A stretch of 11,216 nt of DNA, from the NCBI GenBank assembly GCA_964617765.1, contig CAZTZY010000093.1:1-11216 (forward strand), given 5' to 3'. The notes beneath the pieces were generated by a model that saw nothing but the letters and a program-made list of their open reading frames with translations, had not been told where the DNA came from and did no database searches. Position 1 is the stretch's first letter; each line of letters begins with the position of its first letter. Made by a program: the position numbers and the translations under genes. The stretch comes from CAZTZY01 sp964617765 (GTDB taxonomy: Bacteria; Pseudomonadota; Gammaproteobacteria; Pseudomonadales; DT-91). Of this stretch, positions 1 through 6,705 are shown piece by piece.

Positions 1-6
1 TACCTC

Positions 7-46
7 CTGCATCCATGCAGTCGTCCCCTGTTTTACAGGGGAGACT
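7..46. repeat. Two adjacent inverted repeats, possible REP-like intergenic element
   Basis: Bases 7-20 read CTGCAT-CC-ATGCAG, a perfect 6-bp inverted repeat with a 2-nt centre. Directly after it, bases 19-46 form a second hairpin: AGTC, a bulged G, TCCCCTGT, loop TTT, then ACAGGGGA and GACT. That is 12 paired bases with one bulge. Neither arm is followed by a run of T on either strand, so an ordinary intrinsic terminator is not supported. Paired small palindromes between genes are typical of dispersed REP-type repeats, but copies elsewhere in the genome cannot be seen from here. It lies 55 bp past the djlA stop and could mark the end of that transcript. Confidence 0.4.
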
Positions 47-100
47 CAATTTCGCGCGACCCTGTTTATACAACCCTTCACTGTGATGAGCAGGGTTTGT

Positions 101-886
101 TTACTGGCGCTGTTTTTTGATTAACTCATACGCTGACTGGATTACCTGCACTTTTTCCGTGGCAATTTTTATCGCTTCTTCGGGCACACCCTGTGCAATC
201 AGTTTATCAGGGTGATGTTCACTCATTAATCTGCGGTAGGCTTTTTTAATGGTATCAATATCATCACTTTCATTCACACCTAATGCCTTGTAAGCTTCAC
301 CTAACGCATTCTCTTTGGTGCTGGTACTGTAGGTTTGCTGACCTTTCAATTGATTTAACAGCAATTGAAATACCCTTTCCGGTACGCCCAGGGCAATCGC
401 AATTTTCAACAACAACGATTCTTCTTTCGGGTGGATCAAACCATCAGCCAATGCCAGGCTGATTAACAATTCGAGCATTATTTTCTTTACATCTGGCTTG
501 TTACGCACTGCATGCAAGAATGCATTCAGTAAATCATCAAAATGGTTTTGCTGTTTGGCCCCTTCCTGAAAACAGCGAATGGCTTCATCACGCGCAGCAG
601 CATCAAAACCATAATGCTTCATGACTTCTTCCACGTGGTGTATTTCTGCTTCTGAAATACGCCCGTCAACCTTGGCTAGATGGCCAAGTGCCGTAAATAA
701 AAAAGGCAGGAACTGGACTTTTATGTCATGGACATCGTCATCCGGTGCTTGCTGGTTTTCGCGGATGACTTTAGAAAATGCGCGATCAAAATAATAGCCA
801 ATGGCAAACCCGATGATAATACCCACAGGGTTTTTAAAGGCCAATAAAGCCAAGATTGTACCTATAATACGACCAAAATATGTCAT
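101..886 (-). CDS. djlA: DjlA-like membrane-anchored DnaJ co-chaperone
   Basis: Product of 261 aa. J-domain proteins of this type stimulate the ATPase of DnaK and hold it at the inner membrane. Residues 6-32 are a hydrophobic segment with glycines at 22, 26 and 30, a GxxxGxxxG pattern that fits the known dimerisation of the DjlA transmembrane helix. Residues about 55-180 are a TerB-like helical domain with the paired acidic motifs KVDGRIS (72-78) and LADGLIHPKEE (146-156). The J domain occupies about 193-261 and has the essential HPD at 225-227. Domain order and length match E. coli DjlA (about 270 aa). It is the last gene of the minus-strand run, 58 nt after hda, with only a weak Shine-Dalgarno sequence (GGTAAAG). 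Confidence 0.92.
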   Translation of the reverse strand: MTYFGRIIGTILALLAFKNPVGIIIGFAIGYYFDRAFSKVIRENQQAPDDDVHDIKVQFLPFLFTALGHLAKVDGRISEAEIHHVEEVMKHYGFDAAARDEAIRCFQEGAKQQNHFDDLLNAFLHAVRNKPDVKKIMLELLISLALADGLIHPKEESLLLKIAIALGVPERVFQLLLNQLKGQQTYSTSTKENALGEAYKALGVNESDDIDTIKKAYRRLMSEHHPDKLIAQGVPEEAIKIATEKVQVIQSAYELIKKQRQ

Positions 887-944
887 TTTTCTTTACCAAA
901 AAACGTGGGAATGGAGTTTCCTGTTTATGTGATCCATAAATTAG

Positions 945-1652
945 CTACCATTGAAAAATGGATTTGATAAAGGGCACGGTGATTTTCCTGCTCGCAATCA
1001 GGCTCTCTTTATCCAGTCGTTCTAACACTTTTATTAAATCAGAGGTATCTCGACCACTGCGCTGGATAATAAACTGGCTACAGACAGCATTAATTTCCAT
1101 GCCGGTTAATTTTGCACGAAACTGTATTAATGCCGCTTTTTCTTCATCATTAAGCAACGGCAATTGCAAACCCAGACAGGAAGCCAAACGGGTCTGCAAA
1201 TCTGGCAATCGCAATGCCAATTCAACCGCAGTTTTGCTCGCCACAAACACGGTATTTTTTTGCAACGCCATGCGCTGGTTATACAAATGAAACAGGGCTT
1301 CTTCCCATTGGGCATTACCGACAATACTATCCAGGCCATCAATACATAAAATATCGATAGTGTCGGTGTTGTCGAGGATTTCTTGCGGGTTATAGTCTTT
1401 CACTTCAGCCAATGGCAAATAGAGTGAACTTTTCCCCTGTTCATCCGAAAAATTGCACAATGCCTGTAATAGATGGGATTTTCCGACACCTGCGACTCCG
1501 CAGAGATAAATAAACCCTGAAAATGGCTGGCTGACCATGTGTATTAATGCCGATTTAACCAACTGCAATGCAGGCGTTGTATAAAAATTACTGAAATAGG
1601 CATCACTTCTAACAGTAAAACCAGGAAGTATTTGCTGTAAATTATTCATCAT
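945..1652 (-). CDS. hda: Hda, DnaA regulatory inactivator
   Basis: Product of 235 aa, one AAA+ domain. Hda bound to the DNA-loaded sliding clamp triggers ATP hydrolysis by DnaA and so prevents re-initiation of replication. Visible are a Walker A motif GVAGVGKS (52-59), a Walker B strand ILCIDGLD (101-108), the arginine-finger region LQTRLAS with R155, and a C-terminal sensor II/helical part with GRD at 200-202 and LERLD at 210-214. The N-terminal clamp-binding motif, QLSLPL in E. coli, reads QQILPG at 6-11, keeping Q, L and P but not the last hydrophobic residue. The start is ATGATG; the first ATG overlaps the 3' end of the permease gene by 11 nt, the second by 8 nt. No clear ribosome site precedes it, suggesting translational coupling. 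Confidence 0.93.
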   Translation of the reverse strand: MMNNLQQILPGFTVRSDAYFSNFYTTPALQLVKSALIHMVSQPFSGFIYLCGVAGVGKSHLLQALCNFSDEQGKSSLYLPLAEVKDYNPQEILDNTDTIDILCIDGLDSIVGNAQWEEALFHLYNQRMALQKNTVFVASKTAVELALRLPDLQTRLASCLGLQLPLLNDEEKAALIQFRAKLTGMEINAVCSQFIIQRSGRDTSDLIKVLERLDKESLIASRKITVPFIKSIFQW

Positions 1653-2721
1653 CGATATGCAAAAATAATTGGCTGGCTTTATAGTGAGAATGAAAATGCC
1701 GGATAAAAACCATTAACACCGCAGCGACGGGTAAAGCAATCAACACGCCGACAAAACCCGCCAGTTGGCCACCCGCCATAATGGCAAAAATCACCGCCAC
1801 CGGATGCAAACCAATTTTATCGCCAACCAGCATCGGCGTTAATAACATGCCTTCCAGGGTTTGTCCTATTCCAAAAACAATACACACATAGACGATGGGC
1901 ATTAACTCATGAAATTGCATATAAGCCACAATGGCTGAGGCGCCAATGCCTACAATAGCACCAAGATAAGGCACTACACTGGCCAAACCCGCCAACGAAC
2001 CTAAAAACAAGGCCAGATCGAGACCGACAATACTCAAGCCAATGGAATAGATAACGGCCAATGACCCCATCACCAGCAGTTGCCCGCGAATGAATGCACT
2101 TAATACTTCATCGCATTCTGCTGCCAGCACCAGAACCTTGTCTTTCAATACCACCGGTAAACTGTCTTTTAAAAACGCCAGTAATTTACTCCAGTCCCGC
2201 AGCAAATAAAAAGCCACCACCGGAATCAACACCAGCTTTGCGACCACAGACATCATCGACAAGGTTGATGATGTTGCACCTTTAATAATCTGTGACAAAA
2301 CCCCGCCGGCTTTCTGCCAGTTATCCTGCAATAACTTTTGTACTTCGCCTAACGGCATGGCCTGGATATGAATACCCATCTGGTTAAGCTTCGGCAAAGC
2401 GTAAGCCTGTAAAACAGCAAGGTATTCTGGCAAACGGTGTATGAAACTCACCAGTTGGTCAAACAACATCGGGGCAATTAATAATACCATTAAGGCCATC
2501 AGCAAGGTCATTACCAGAAATATCAAGGTGACAGCCAGTGTTCGCGTAATACGTTTACCTGTCAGCTTATCGGCAACCGGATCCATTAAATAGGCAAAAA
2601 ATGCAGCAATTAAAAACGGGCTTAATATCGGTGCCAAACTCACCAACAGAAAACCCATGAGTACCAATGCCACCGCATAAGCAACCATACGATTTGTCAT
2701 TCCCATAATGTATTTACTCAT
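1642..2721 (-). CDS. AI-2E family transporter (PerM/YfgO-like permease)
   Basis: Product of 359 aa, an integral inner-membrane protein of the AI-2E family. Two hydrophobic hairpins lie near residues 12-45 and 60-90. A soluble region at about 90-150 follows, then membrane segments at about 155-175 and 210-345. Family hallmarks are VPYLGAIVG in the centre, PMLVGDKIGLHPV and the terminal GFVGVLIALPVAAVL. Length matches E. coli PerM (about 350 aa). The substrate is not fixed for most members; some export signals such as autoinducer-2, while others act in Na+/H+ exchange, so none is assigned. The gene starts inside the 3' end of the DUF2066 gene (ATGAGTAA, 8-nt overlap) and ends inside hda. The three are almost certainly co-transcribed and translationally coupled. 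Confidence 0.92.
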   Translation of the reverse strand: MSKYIMGMTNRMVAYAVALVLMGFLLVSLAPILSPFLIAAFFAYLMDPVADKLTGKRITRTLAVTLIFLVMTLLMALMVLLIAPMLFDQLVSFIHRLPEYLAVLQAYALPKLNQMGIHIQAMPLGEVQKLLQDNWQKAGGVLSQIIKGATSSTLSMMSVVAKLVLIPVVAFYLLRDWSKLLAFLKDSLPVVLKDKVLVLAAECDEVLSAFIRGQLLVMGSLAVIYSIGLSIVGLDLALFLGSLAGLASVVPYLGAIVGIGASAIVAYMQFHELMPIVYVCIVFGIGQTLEGMLLTPMLVGDKIGLHPVAVIFAIMAGGQLAGFVGVLIALPVAAVLMVFIRHFHSHYKASQLFLHIDDE

Positions 2722-3748
2722 TCCAGTGATAGCTTTTTTGTCCGGCTTGATCCACTTTGATCTCGATTTTTTTATCTACCTGAAACATTTTTTCGAGCTG
2801 ATCAACACCGGTAGTCAATTGTAAAGTGGCATTCATGAATCCGGGCTGAATTTTAGTGACGCTTAATTGTTCGACAATACTGATAGTTTTCAGATAGGTG
2901 GTAGCATCTTCATATCGCTGATAGGTATCAATGCCACTCACTAACAGATCCAGTTTGCTGGCGGCAGAAGTTAACTCCACTGCCTGTTTGGCGGCAAGTA
3001 CATTAGCCACCCATGCAAATCCTTTATTCGCAAAATTCGCCGGTGTATCCATATTCACATCCAGCTTACTCACTTCTGCGCCATCCACCAAAATCCACTT
3101 GCCTTTACTGCCATTGTTATCTGCCATTTGCACTACCAACGCTATTTTAGTTCCTGCGGCAGCCGCCATTTTATTGATATAGGTAACATCGGTATTCCAC
3201 AATAACGCTGCATCTTCCTGATTTTCACCACCTGTTTTTACCGGAATACCGTATTGTTGACTGGCTTTGGCCAGGGTTTCATCAATTTTTTTATTGCTAA
3301 TATTGGCCATATGCGCCAAACCACCCACATTCACCACTGGCAATACCAACACCTGCGGACGCTGTGCAGACCAGAAACGGACATTGGCTTTTTTCAACAA
3401 ACCCATGATGATTTTTTCCGGAAAAGTGGCCTGCAAATATAACTGGTTTTTTGATGCGCCCCCTGGCTGGAGATCGGCCTGGGTCTTGTAGAGAAATTGC
3501 GCAGCAAAACGCTCGGCACCGCTTAATGCTTCAAGCAGATTGGGGTTTTGTTTAAGTTTTTCAGGCTGTTCCGCCGATACTTTTACCAATACCTGTAATA
3601 AGGCATCGTTCATTCCCTGCTGGAAGCTCAATTGACTGCGATCATTCACCGGTACAAAACCTGAGTAAAAATCCATGACGGGATCCGCATGAACCTGCAA
3701 GGAAATACAGGCAAGAAGAGCGATAATAAATACTTTTATTTGAAACAC
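2714..3748 (-). CDS. DUF2066 domain secreted protein of unknown function
   Basis: Product of 344 aa from a GTG start. It matches the DUF2066 family, usually encoded next to purM in Pseudomonas relatives; its function is unknown. The GTG at 3746-3748 is preceded by AAGGG six nt upstream and gives a compact signal peptide: a Lys, a hydrophobic core FIIALLACISL, then a signal peptidase I site after VHA at residue 21. The reading frame stays open upstream to an ATG at 3907. That version adds 53 residues of unrelated composition, buries the signal peptide and would overrun the purM control region, so the short form is preferred. The mature protein should be periplasmic. First gene of the run that continues into the permease, hda and djlA. 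Confidence 0.85.
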   Translation of the reverse strand: MFQIKVFIIALLACISLQVHADPVMDFYSGFVPVNDRSQLSFQQGMNDALLQVLVKVSAEQPEKLKQNPNLLEALSGAERFAAQFLYKTQADLQPGGASKNQLYLQATFPEKIIMGLLKKANVRFWSAQRPQVLVLPVVNVGGLAHMANISNKKIDETLAKASQQYGIPVKTGGENQEDAALLWNTDVTYINKMAAAAGTKIALVVQMADNNGSKGKWILVDGAEVSKLDVNMDTPANFANKGFAWVANVLAAKQAVELTSAASKLDLLVSGIDTYQRYEDATTYLKTISIVEQLSVTKIQPGFMNATLQLTTGVDQLEKMFQVDKKIEIKVDQAGQKSYHWNE

Positions 3749-3777
3749 GGCATACCCTTTACTGTGATTTTTAGTGC

Positions 3778-3805
3778 ATTGTAACAAGTAAAGCCGCCTG
3801 CACAA
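3778..3805 (-). promoter_or_regulatory. Predicted promoter for the DUF2066-permease-hda-djlA run
   Basis: On the minus strand a -10 box TACAAT (3778-3783) lies 16 bp after a weak -35 box TTGTGC (3800-3805). Transcription would start near 3770, about 22 nt before the GTG start. The -10 matches five of six consensus bases and the -35 is poor, so an activator may be needed. A GGTACTTT repeat abuts the -35 box. Confidence 0.45.
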
Positions 3806-3806
3806 C

Positions 3807-3869
3807 GGTACTTTTTTCGTCGCGACCCGGTACTTTATCCATACTTTAAAAGCGACTTCCGGGTACTTT
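3807..3869. promoter_or_regulatory. Four helically phased direct repeats (GGTACTTT), candidate regulator binding array
   Basis: GGTACTTT occurs exactly at 3807-3814, 3829-3836 and 3862-3869; a degenerate copy, CATACTTT, is at 3840-3847. Start-to-start distances are 22, 11 and 22 bp, all multiples of one helical turn, so all copies face the same side of the DNA. An 8-bp palindrome GTCGCGAC (3819-3826) sits between the first two. The array fills the space between the two divergent promoters. No enteric PurR operator is visible. The role is inferred from spacing and position only. Confidence 0.45.
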
Positions 3870-3891
3870 ACTGGTAGTGCTGTGCCACTAT

Positions 3892-3900
3892 TGCTAAAAT
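3892..3900 (+). promoter_or_regulatory. Predicted extended -10 promoter for purM
   Basis: TGCTAAAAT at 3892-3900 is an extended -10 element (TGn followed by TAAAAT). No good -35 box lies 16-18 bp upstream, as is common with extended -10 promoters. Transcription would start near 3907, leaving a leader of about 24 nt. GAGAGG (3913-3918), 12 nt before the ATG, is the likely ribosome site, with somewhat long spacing. Confidence 0.45.
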
Positions 3901-3930
3901 GCCCCATTCACTGAGAGGTTTCTAATTATC

Positions 3931-4965
3931 ATGTCTGATCAATCATTAAGTTATAAAGATGCTGGTGTGGATATCGATGCAGGTGATGCATTGGTAGAAC
4001 GTATTAAAACCTCGGTAAAACGCACTACTCGTCCCGAAGTGATGGGCGGTCTGGGCGGATTTGGCGCCATGTGTGCCATCCCTGCCAAATATAAAGAACC
4101 CATCCTGGTATCCGGCACCGATGGTGTGGGCACCAAACTGAAACTGGCTATTGATTCCGGCATTTACGGTACCGTGGGTATCGACCTTGTTGCCATGTGT
4201 GTGAATGATTTGATTGTACAAGGCGCCGAACCGCTGTTTTTCCTCGATTATTACGCCACCGGCAAACTTAATGTGGATGCCGCCAGCGAAGTGGTCAATG
4301 GCATTGCCACTGGCTGTGAGCTTTCAGGCTGTGCATTAATCGGCGGCGAAACCGCAGAAATGCCCGGCATGTACCATGGTAACGATTTCGATTTGGCCGG
4401 TTTTTGCGTTGGCGTGGTCGAAAAATCGAAAATTATTGATGGCAGCCAGGTTAAAGTGGGCGACGTATTGCTCGGTTTAACTTCATCAGGCCCGCACTCG
4501 AACGGTTATTCGCTGATTCGCAAAGTCATTGAAGTGAGCAAGGCTGATGTGAATGCCGATTTTGAAGGCAAACCGCTGATCCAGCACCTGCTCACCCCAA
4601 CCCGCATTTACATCAAACCTTTATTAAAATTGCTGGCCGCAGTGAATGTAAAAGCCCTTGCTCACATCACTGGCGGTGGCTTGCTGGAAAACATTCCACG
4701 CGTCATGCCCGATTTTACCCAGGCCAGCCTCAAGGCCGACAGCTGGAAAATGCCGGCTATTTTCAACTGGCTGCAAAAGAATGGCAATATTGAACGCAAT
4801 GAGATGTACCGTACATTCAACTGCGGTATTGGCATGGTAATTTGTGTCAGTAAAGATGACGTGACCAAAACCATCGCCCTGCTCGAAGCTGAAGGTGAAG
4901 TGGTGATGCAAATCGGCGAAATTGCTGCACAAGAAGATAAAGAACCGAAAGTTTTGATTCGCTAA
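3931..4965 (+). CDS. purM: Phosphoribosylformylglycinamidine cyclo-ligase (AIR synthetase)
   Basis: Product of 344 aa, the same size as E. coli PurM (345 aa). This cytosolic enzyme uses ATP to close the imidazole ring, turning formylglycinamidine ribonucleotide into aminoimidazole ribonucleotide in de novo purine synthesis. The chain shows the N-terminal nucleotide-binding stretch GGLGGFGAM (39-47), the loop SGTDGVGTK (61-69), GGETAEMPGMY (138-148), and TGGGLLENIPR (247-257) in the C-terminal domain of the PurM/SelD fold. Domains run about 1-170 and 171-344. Its stop codon shares one base with the purN start (TAATG), so the two genes are translationally coupled. It is divergent from the DUF2066 gene, an arrangement also found in Pseudomonas. 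Confidence 0.97.
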   Translation: MSDQSLSYKDAGVDIDAGDALVERIKTSVKRTTRPEVMGGLGGFGAMCAIPAKYKEPILVSGTDGVGTKLKLAIDSGIYGTVGIDLVAMCVNDLIVQGAEPLFFLDYYATGKLNVDAASEVVNGIATGCELSGCALIGGETAEMPGMYHGNDFDLAGFCVGVVEKSKIIDGSQVKVGDVLLGLTSSGPHSNGYSLIRKVIEVSKADVNADFEGKPLIQHLLTPTRIYIKPLLKLLAAVNVKALAHITGGGLLENIPRVMPDFTQASLKADSWKMPAIFNWLQKNGNIERNEMYRTFNCGIGMVICVSKDDVTKTIALLEAEGEVVMQIGEIAAQEDKEPKVLIR

Positions 4966-5618
4966 TGACTGACACCCGGAAAAAGCTGGTTATCCTGATC
5001 TCGGGCAGTGGCAGCAATTTACAAACGTTCATCGACCAATGTGCATCTGGTGAATTACCTGCTGACATTGCCTGTGTTATTTCTAACAAGGCATCGGCTT
5101 ATGGGCTCGAACGCGCACAAATAGCGGGCATTCCCACCCGCGTTATTGAACACCAATACTATAACGAACGAGAAAAATTTGATGAGGCACTGGCCGACGT
5201 GATTGACAGTTACCAACCCAACCTGGTTATTTTGGCAGGCTTTATGCGCATTCTGACCGATACTTTTGTCAATCGTTTCCTTGGCCGGTTAATCAATATT
5301 CATCCTTCGCTCTTGCCGAAATATACCGGTCTACATACGCACCAGCGCGCTATTGATGCAGGCGATACACAAGCGGGTGCTACTGTGCATTTTGTGACGC
5401 CAGAGCTGGATGGCGGCCCTGCCATTATCCAGGCCAGCGTTAATATTGACCCTAATGACGATGCTATATCACTGGCAAAAAAAATACTGGTTGAGGAACA
5501 CAAGATTTTCCCTTTAGCAGCAAAATGGTTTTTGCAAGACAGGCTGCGCATGAAAGAGGATGGCATATATCTTGATCACAAAAAACTACCGCACGCAGGT
5601 TATCACTTTGAATGCTAA
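4965..5618 (+). CDS. purN: Phosphoribosylglycinamide formyltransferase (GAR transformylase)
   Basis: Product of 217 aa. It transfers a formyl group from 10-formyltetrahydrofolate to glycinamide ribonucleotide, the third step of de novo purine synthesis. The phosphate-binding loop is SGSGSNLQ at 13-20. The catalytic triad of the family is present: N111 and H113 in INIHPSLLP, and D149 in ELDGG, equivalent to N106, H108 and D144 of E. coli PurN. The folate-pocket stretch LAGFMRIL is at 90-97. Length is close to the usual 212 aa. The start overlaps the purM stop by one base, and its own 3' end overlaps the next gene, so the three appear to be one operon. Confidence 0.97.
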   Translation: MTDTRKKLVILISGSGSNLQTFIDQCASGELPADIACVISNKASAYGLERAQIAGIPTRVIEHQYYNEREKFDEALADVIDSYQPNLVILAGFMRILTDTFVNRFLGRLINIHPSLLPKYTGLHTHQRAIDAGDTQAGATVHFVTPELDGGPAIIQASVNIDPNDDAISLAKKILVEEHKIFPLAAKWFLQDRLRMKEDGIYLDHKKLPHAGYHFEC

Positions 5619-6345
5619 ATATTGCAGTTTATTACTAACCTTATGCCTAAGCCTTCCCGTTTTTGCACTGCCACTACAATCTTATAACATTGAATATCAA
5701 ACGAAAGCCCGGGGCTTTACAATAAAAACAGTGCGCAAACTGGAAAATAAAGGCAGCAATTTTGAGTTAAACCAGATCACCAGCTCAATGATGATGCAGA
5801 CAGCCGAAAAATCCACATTCAGTGTCAATGACAAAGGGATATTTTCACCGATAGCATATACTTATCAACGAAAAATCCTGGGCAACAATCGATCCCACCA
5901 AGCTGATTTTTTTCCGAAAAAGAAAAGTGTCACCTTTCAGGAAAAGGGCAAAAAAAACAAGGAAGTCAGTATTCCTGCCGAGATTTACGACATTTACAGC
6001 TATCAGGAAAAACTCAGGCAAGAACTGATTACATCACAAGGAAAAACTGCAAACTTCACATTTAACGTGTTAGAAAGGAGTCGCGTCCGTGAGTATCAGT
6101 TCAAGCAAACAGGCTCTGAACGCATCCCGACAAAACTCGGCGACATTGACACCGTGAAAATTGAACGCGTCCGTAATGACAGTACCAAGAAAACCACCAC
6201 GTGGCTGGCAAAAGATTTTGGTTATATTGTTGTCAAGGTACAACACAAACAGGAAGGGGAACCGGAATACCAGTTAAACATTGTGAAGGGCACTTTTAAT
6301 AATCAGGAAATTACTGGCAGTAAAACAGTGCCTACTGCAAAGTAA
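5608..6345 (+). CDS. DUF3108 domain secreted protein of unknown function
   Basis: Product of 245 aa from a TTG start at 5608. It resembles the DUF3108 family, predicted periplasmic proteins often encoded next to purN; no reaction is known. The TTG has AGG eight nt upstream and gives a clean signal peptide: Lys-4, a Leu-rich core LLLTLCLSL, then cleavage after VFA at residue 20. An ATG at 5560 in the same frame would give 261 aa and a 59-nt overlap with purN; it cannot be excluded but spoils the signal peptide. The mature part is rich in Lys, Gln and beta-prone segments, with no membrane helix and no catalytic motif that I recognise. It overlaps purN by 11 nt and its last 14 bases overlap the convergent hptB. 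Confidence 0.82.
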   Translation: MNAKYCSLLLTLCLSLPVFALPLQSYNIEYQTKARGFTIKTVRKLENKGSNFELNQITSSMMMQTAEKSTFSVNDKGIFSPIAYTYQRKILGNNRSHQADFFPKKKSVTFQEKGKKNKEVSIPAEIYDIYSYQEKLRQELITSQGKTANFTFNVLERSRVREYQFKQTGSERIPTKLGDIDTVKIERVRNDSTKKTTTWLAKDFGYIVVKVQHKQEGEPEYQLNIVKGTFNNQEITGSKTVPTAK

Positions 6346-6670
6346 GCAAGAAATGTCTTACTTTTTCAAATTCAATTTTTACTTCTTCAAAAACAGCTCT
6401 CGCCCCCGCTAATTCGTTATCCCTGCCCATAAACTCAAGTTGCCTGCACAATTCAGTGAGTTCCGCTGCCGACATATTCAGTGAACTACCTTTAAAACTG
6501 TGTGCTGCACCACGCAAGCTTTCAGCATCACTCGTGGCAATAGCCACGTCAATGGCCTTGACACGCTGCTCTGAATCACTGATAAAAATATCGAGCAACA
6601 AATTAAACTCATCGCCCATAATGGAACGTAATTCATTTAATGTTTCCGCATCCACAGGAGGCTTATTCAT
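6332..6670 (-). CDS. hptB: HptB-like histidine phosphotransfer protein
   Basis: Product of 112 aa, a single Hpt domain. Such proteins take a phosphoryl group from the receiver domain of hybrid sensor kinases and pass it to the Asp of a response regulator. The site is H57 in AAHSFKGSSLNMSA, the classic HSFKGSS signature, within a predicted four-helix bundle. In P. aeruginosa HptB relays from several hybrid sensors to HsbR, and the gene order hsbA-hsbR-hptB here is the same. A good ribosome site GGAG lies 5 nt before the ATG, and hsbR ends 35 nt upstream. The 3' end overlaps the convergent DUF3108 gene by 14 nt. Confidence 0.9.
   Translation of the reverse strand: MNKPPVDAETLNELRSIMGDEFNLLLDIFISDSEQRVKAIDVAIATSDAESLRGAAHSFKGSSLNMSAAELTELCRQLEFMGRDNELAGARAVFEEVKIEFEKVRHFLLTLQ
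6339..6366 (+). terminator. Weak candidate intrinsic terminator of the purMN operon
   Basis: AAAGTAAG (6339-6346) pairs perfectly with CTTACTTT (6357-6364) across a 10-nt loop, and the T run extends to 6366. The stem contains the DUF3108 stop codon and is poor in G+C, so efficiency is doubtful. It lies inside the last codons of hptB on the other strand. No T run follows on the minus strand. Confidence 0.35.
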
Positions 6671-6705
6671 GTTTTCTCCACATTTCCATTACTAATGAAC
6701 ACGGG

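Noticed and set aside
72..97. Inverted repeat AACCCT/AGGGTT just after djlA as a terminator
   Set aside because: Six paired bases with a 14-nt loop and no T run on the minus strand; too weak to call.
958..1290. Plus-strand frame of 110 codons opposite hda
   Set aside because: It is fully antisense to hda, whose AAA+ motifs are intact, and the predicted protein has no family features.
3749..3907. N-terminal extension of the DUF2066 protein to an upstream ATG
   Set aside because: It would bury a clean signal peptide, cover the divergent promoter region and lacks a ribosome site; the GTG at 3748 has one.
6311..6323. Small hairpin TTACT-GGC-AGTAA as the hptB terminator
   Set aside because: Only five A/T-rich pairs and three T residues follow on the minus strand, inside the DUF3108 coding sequence.
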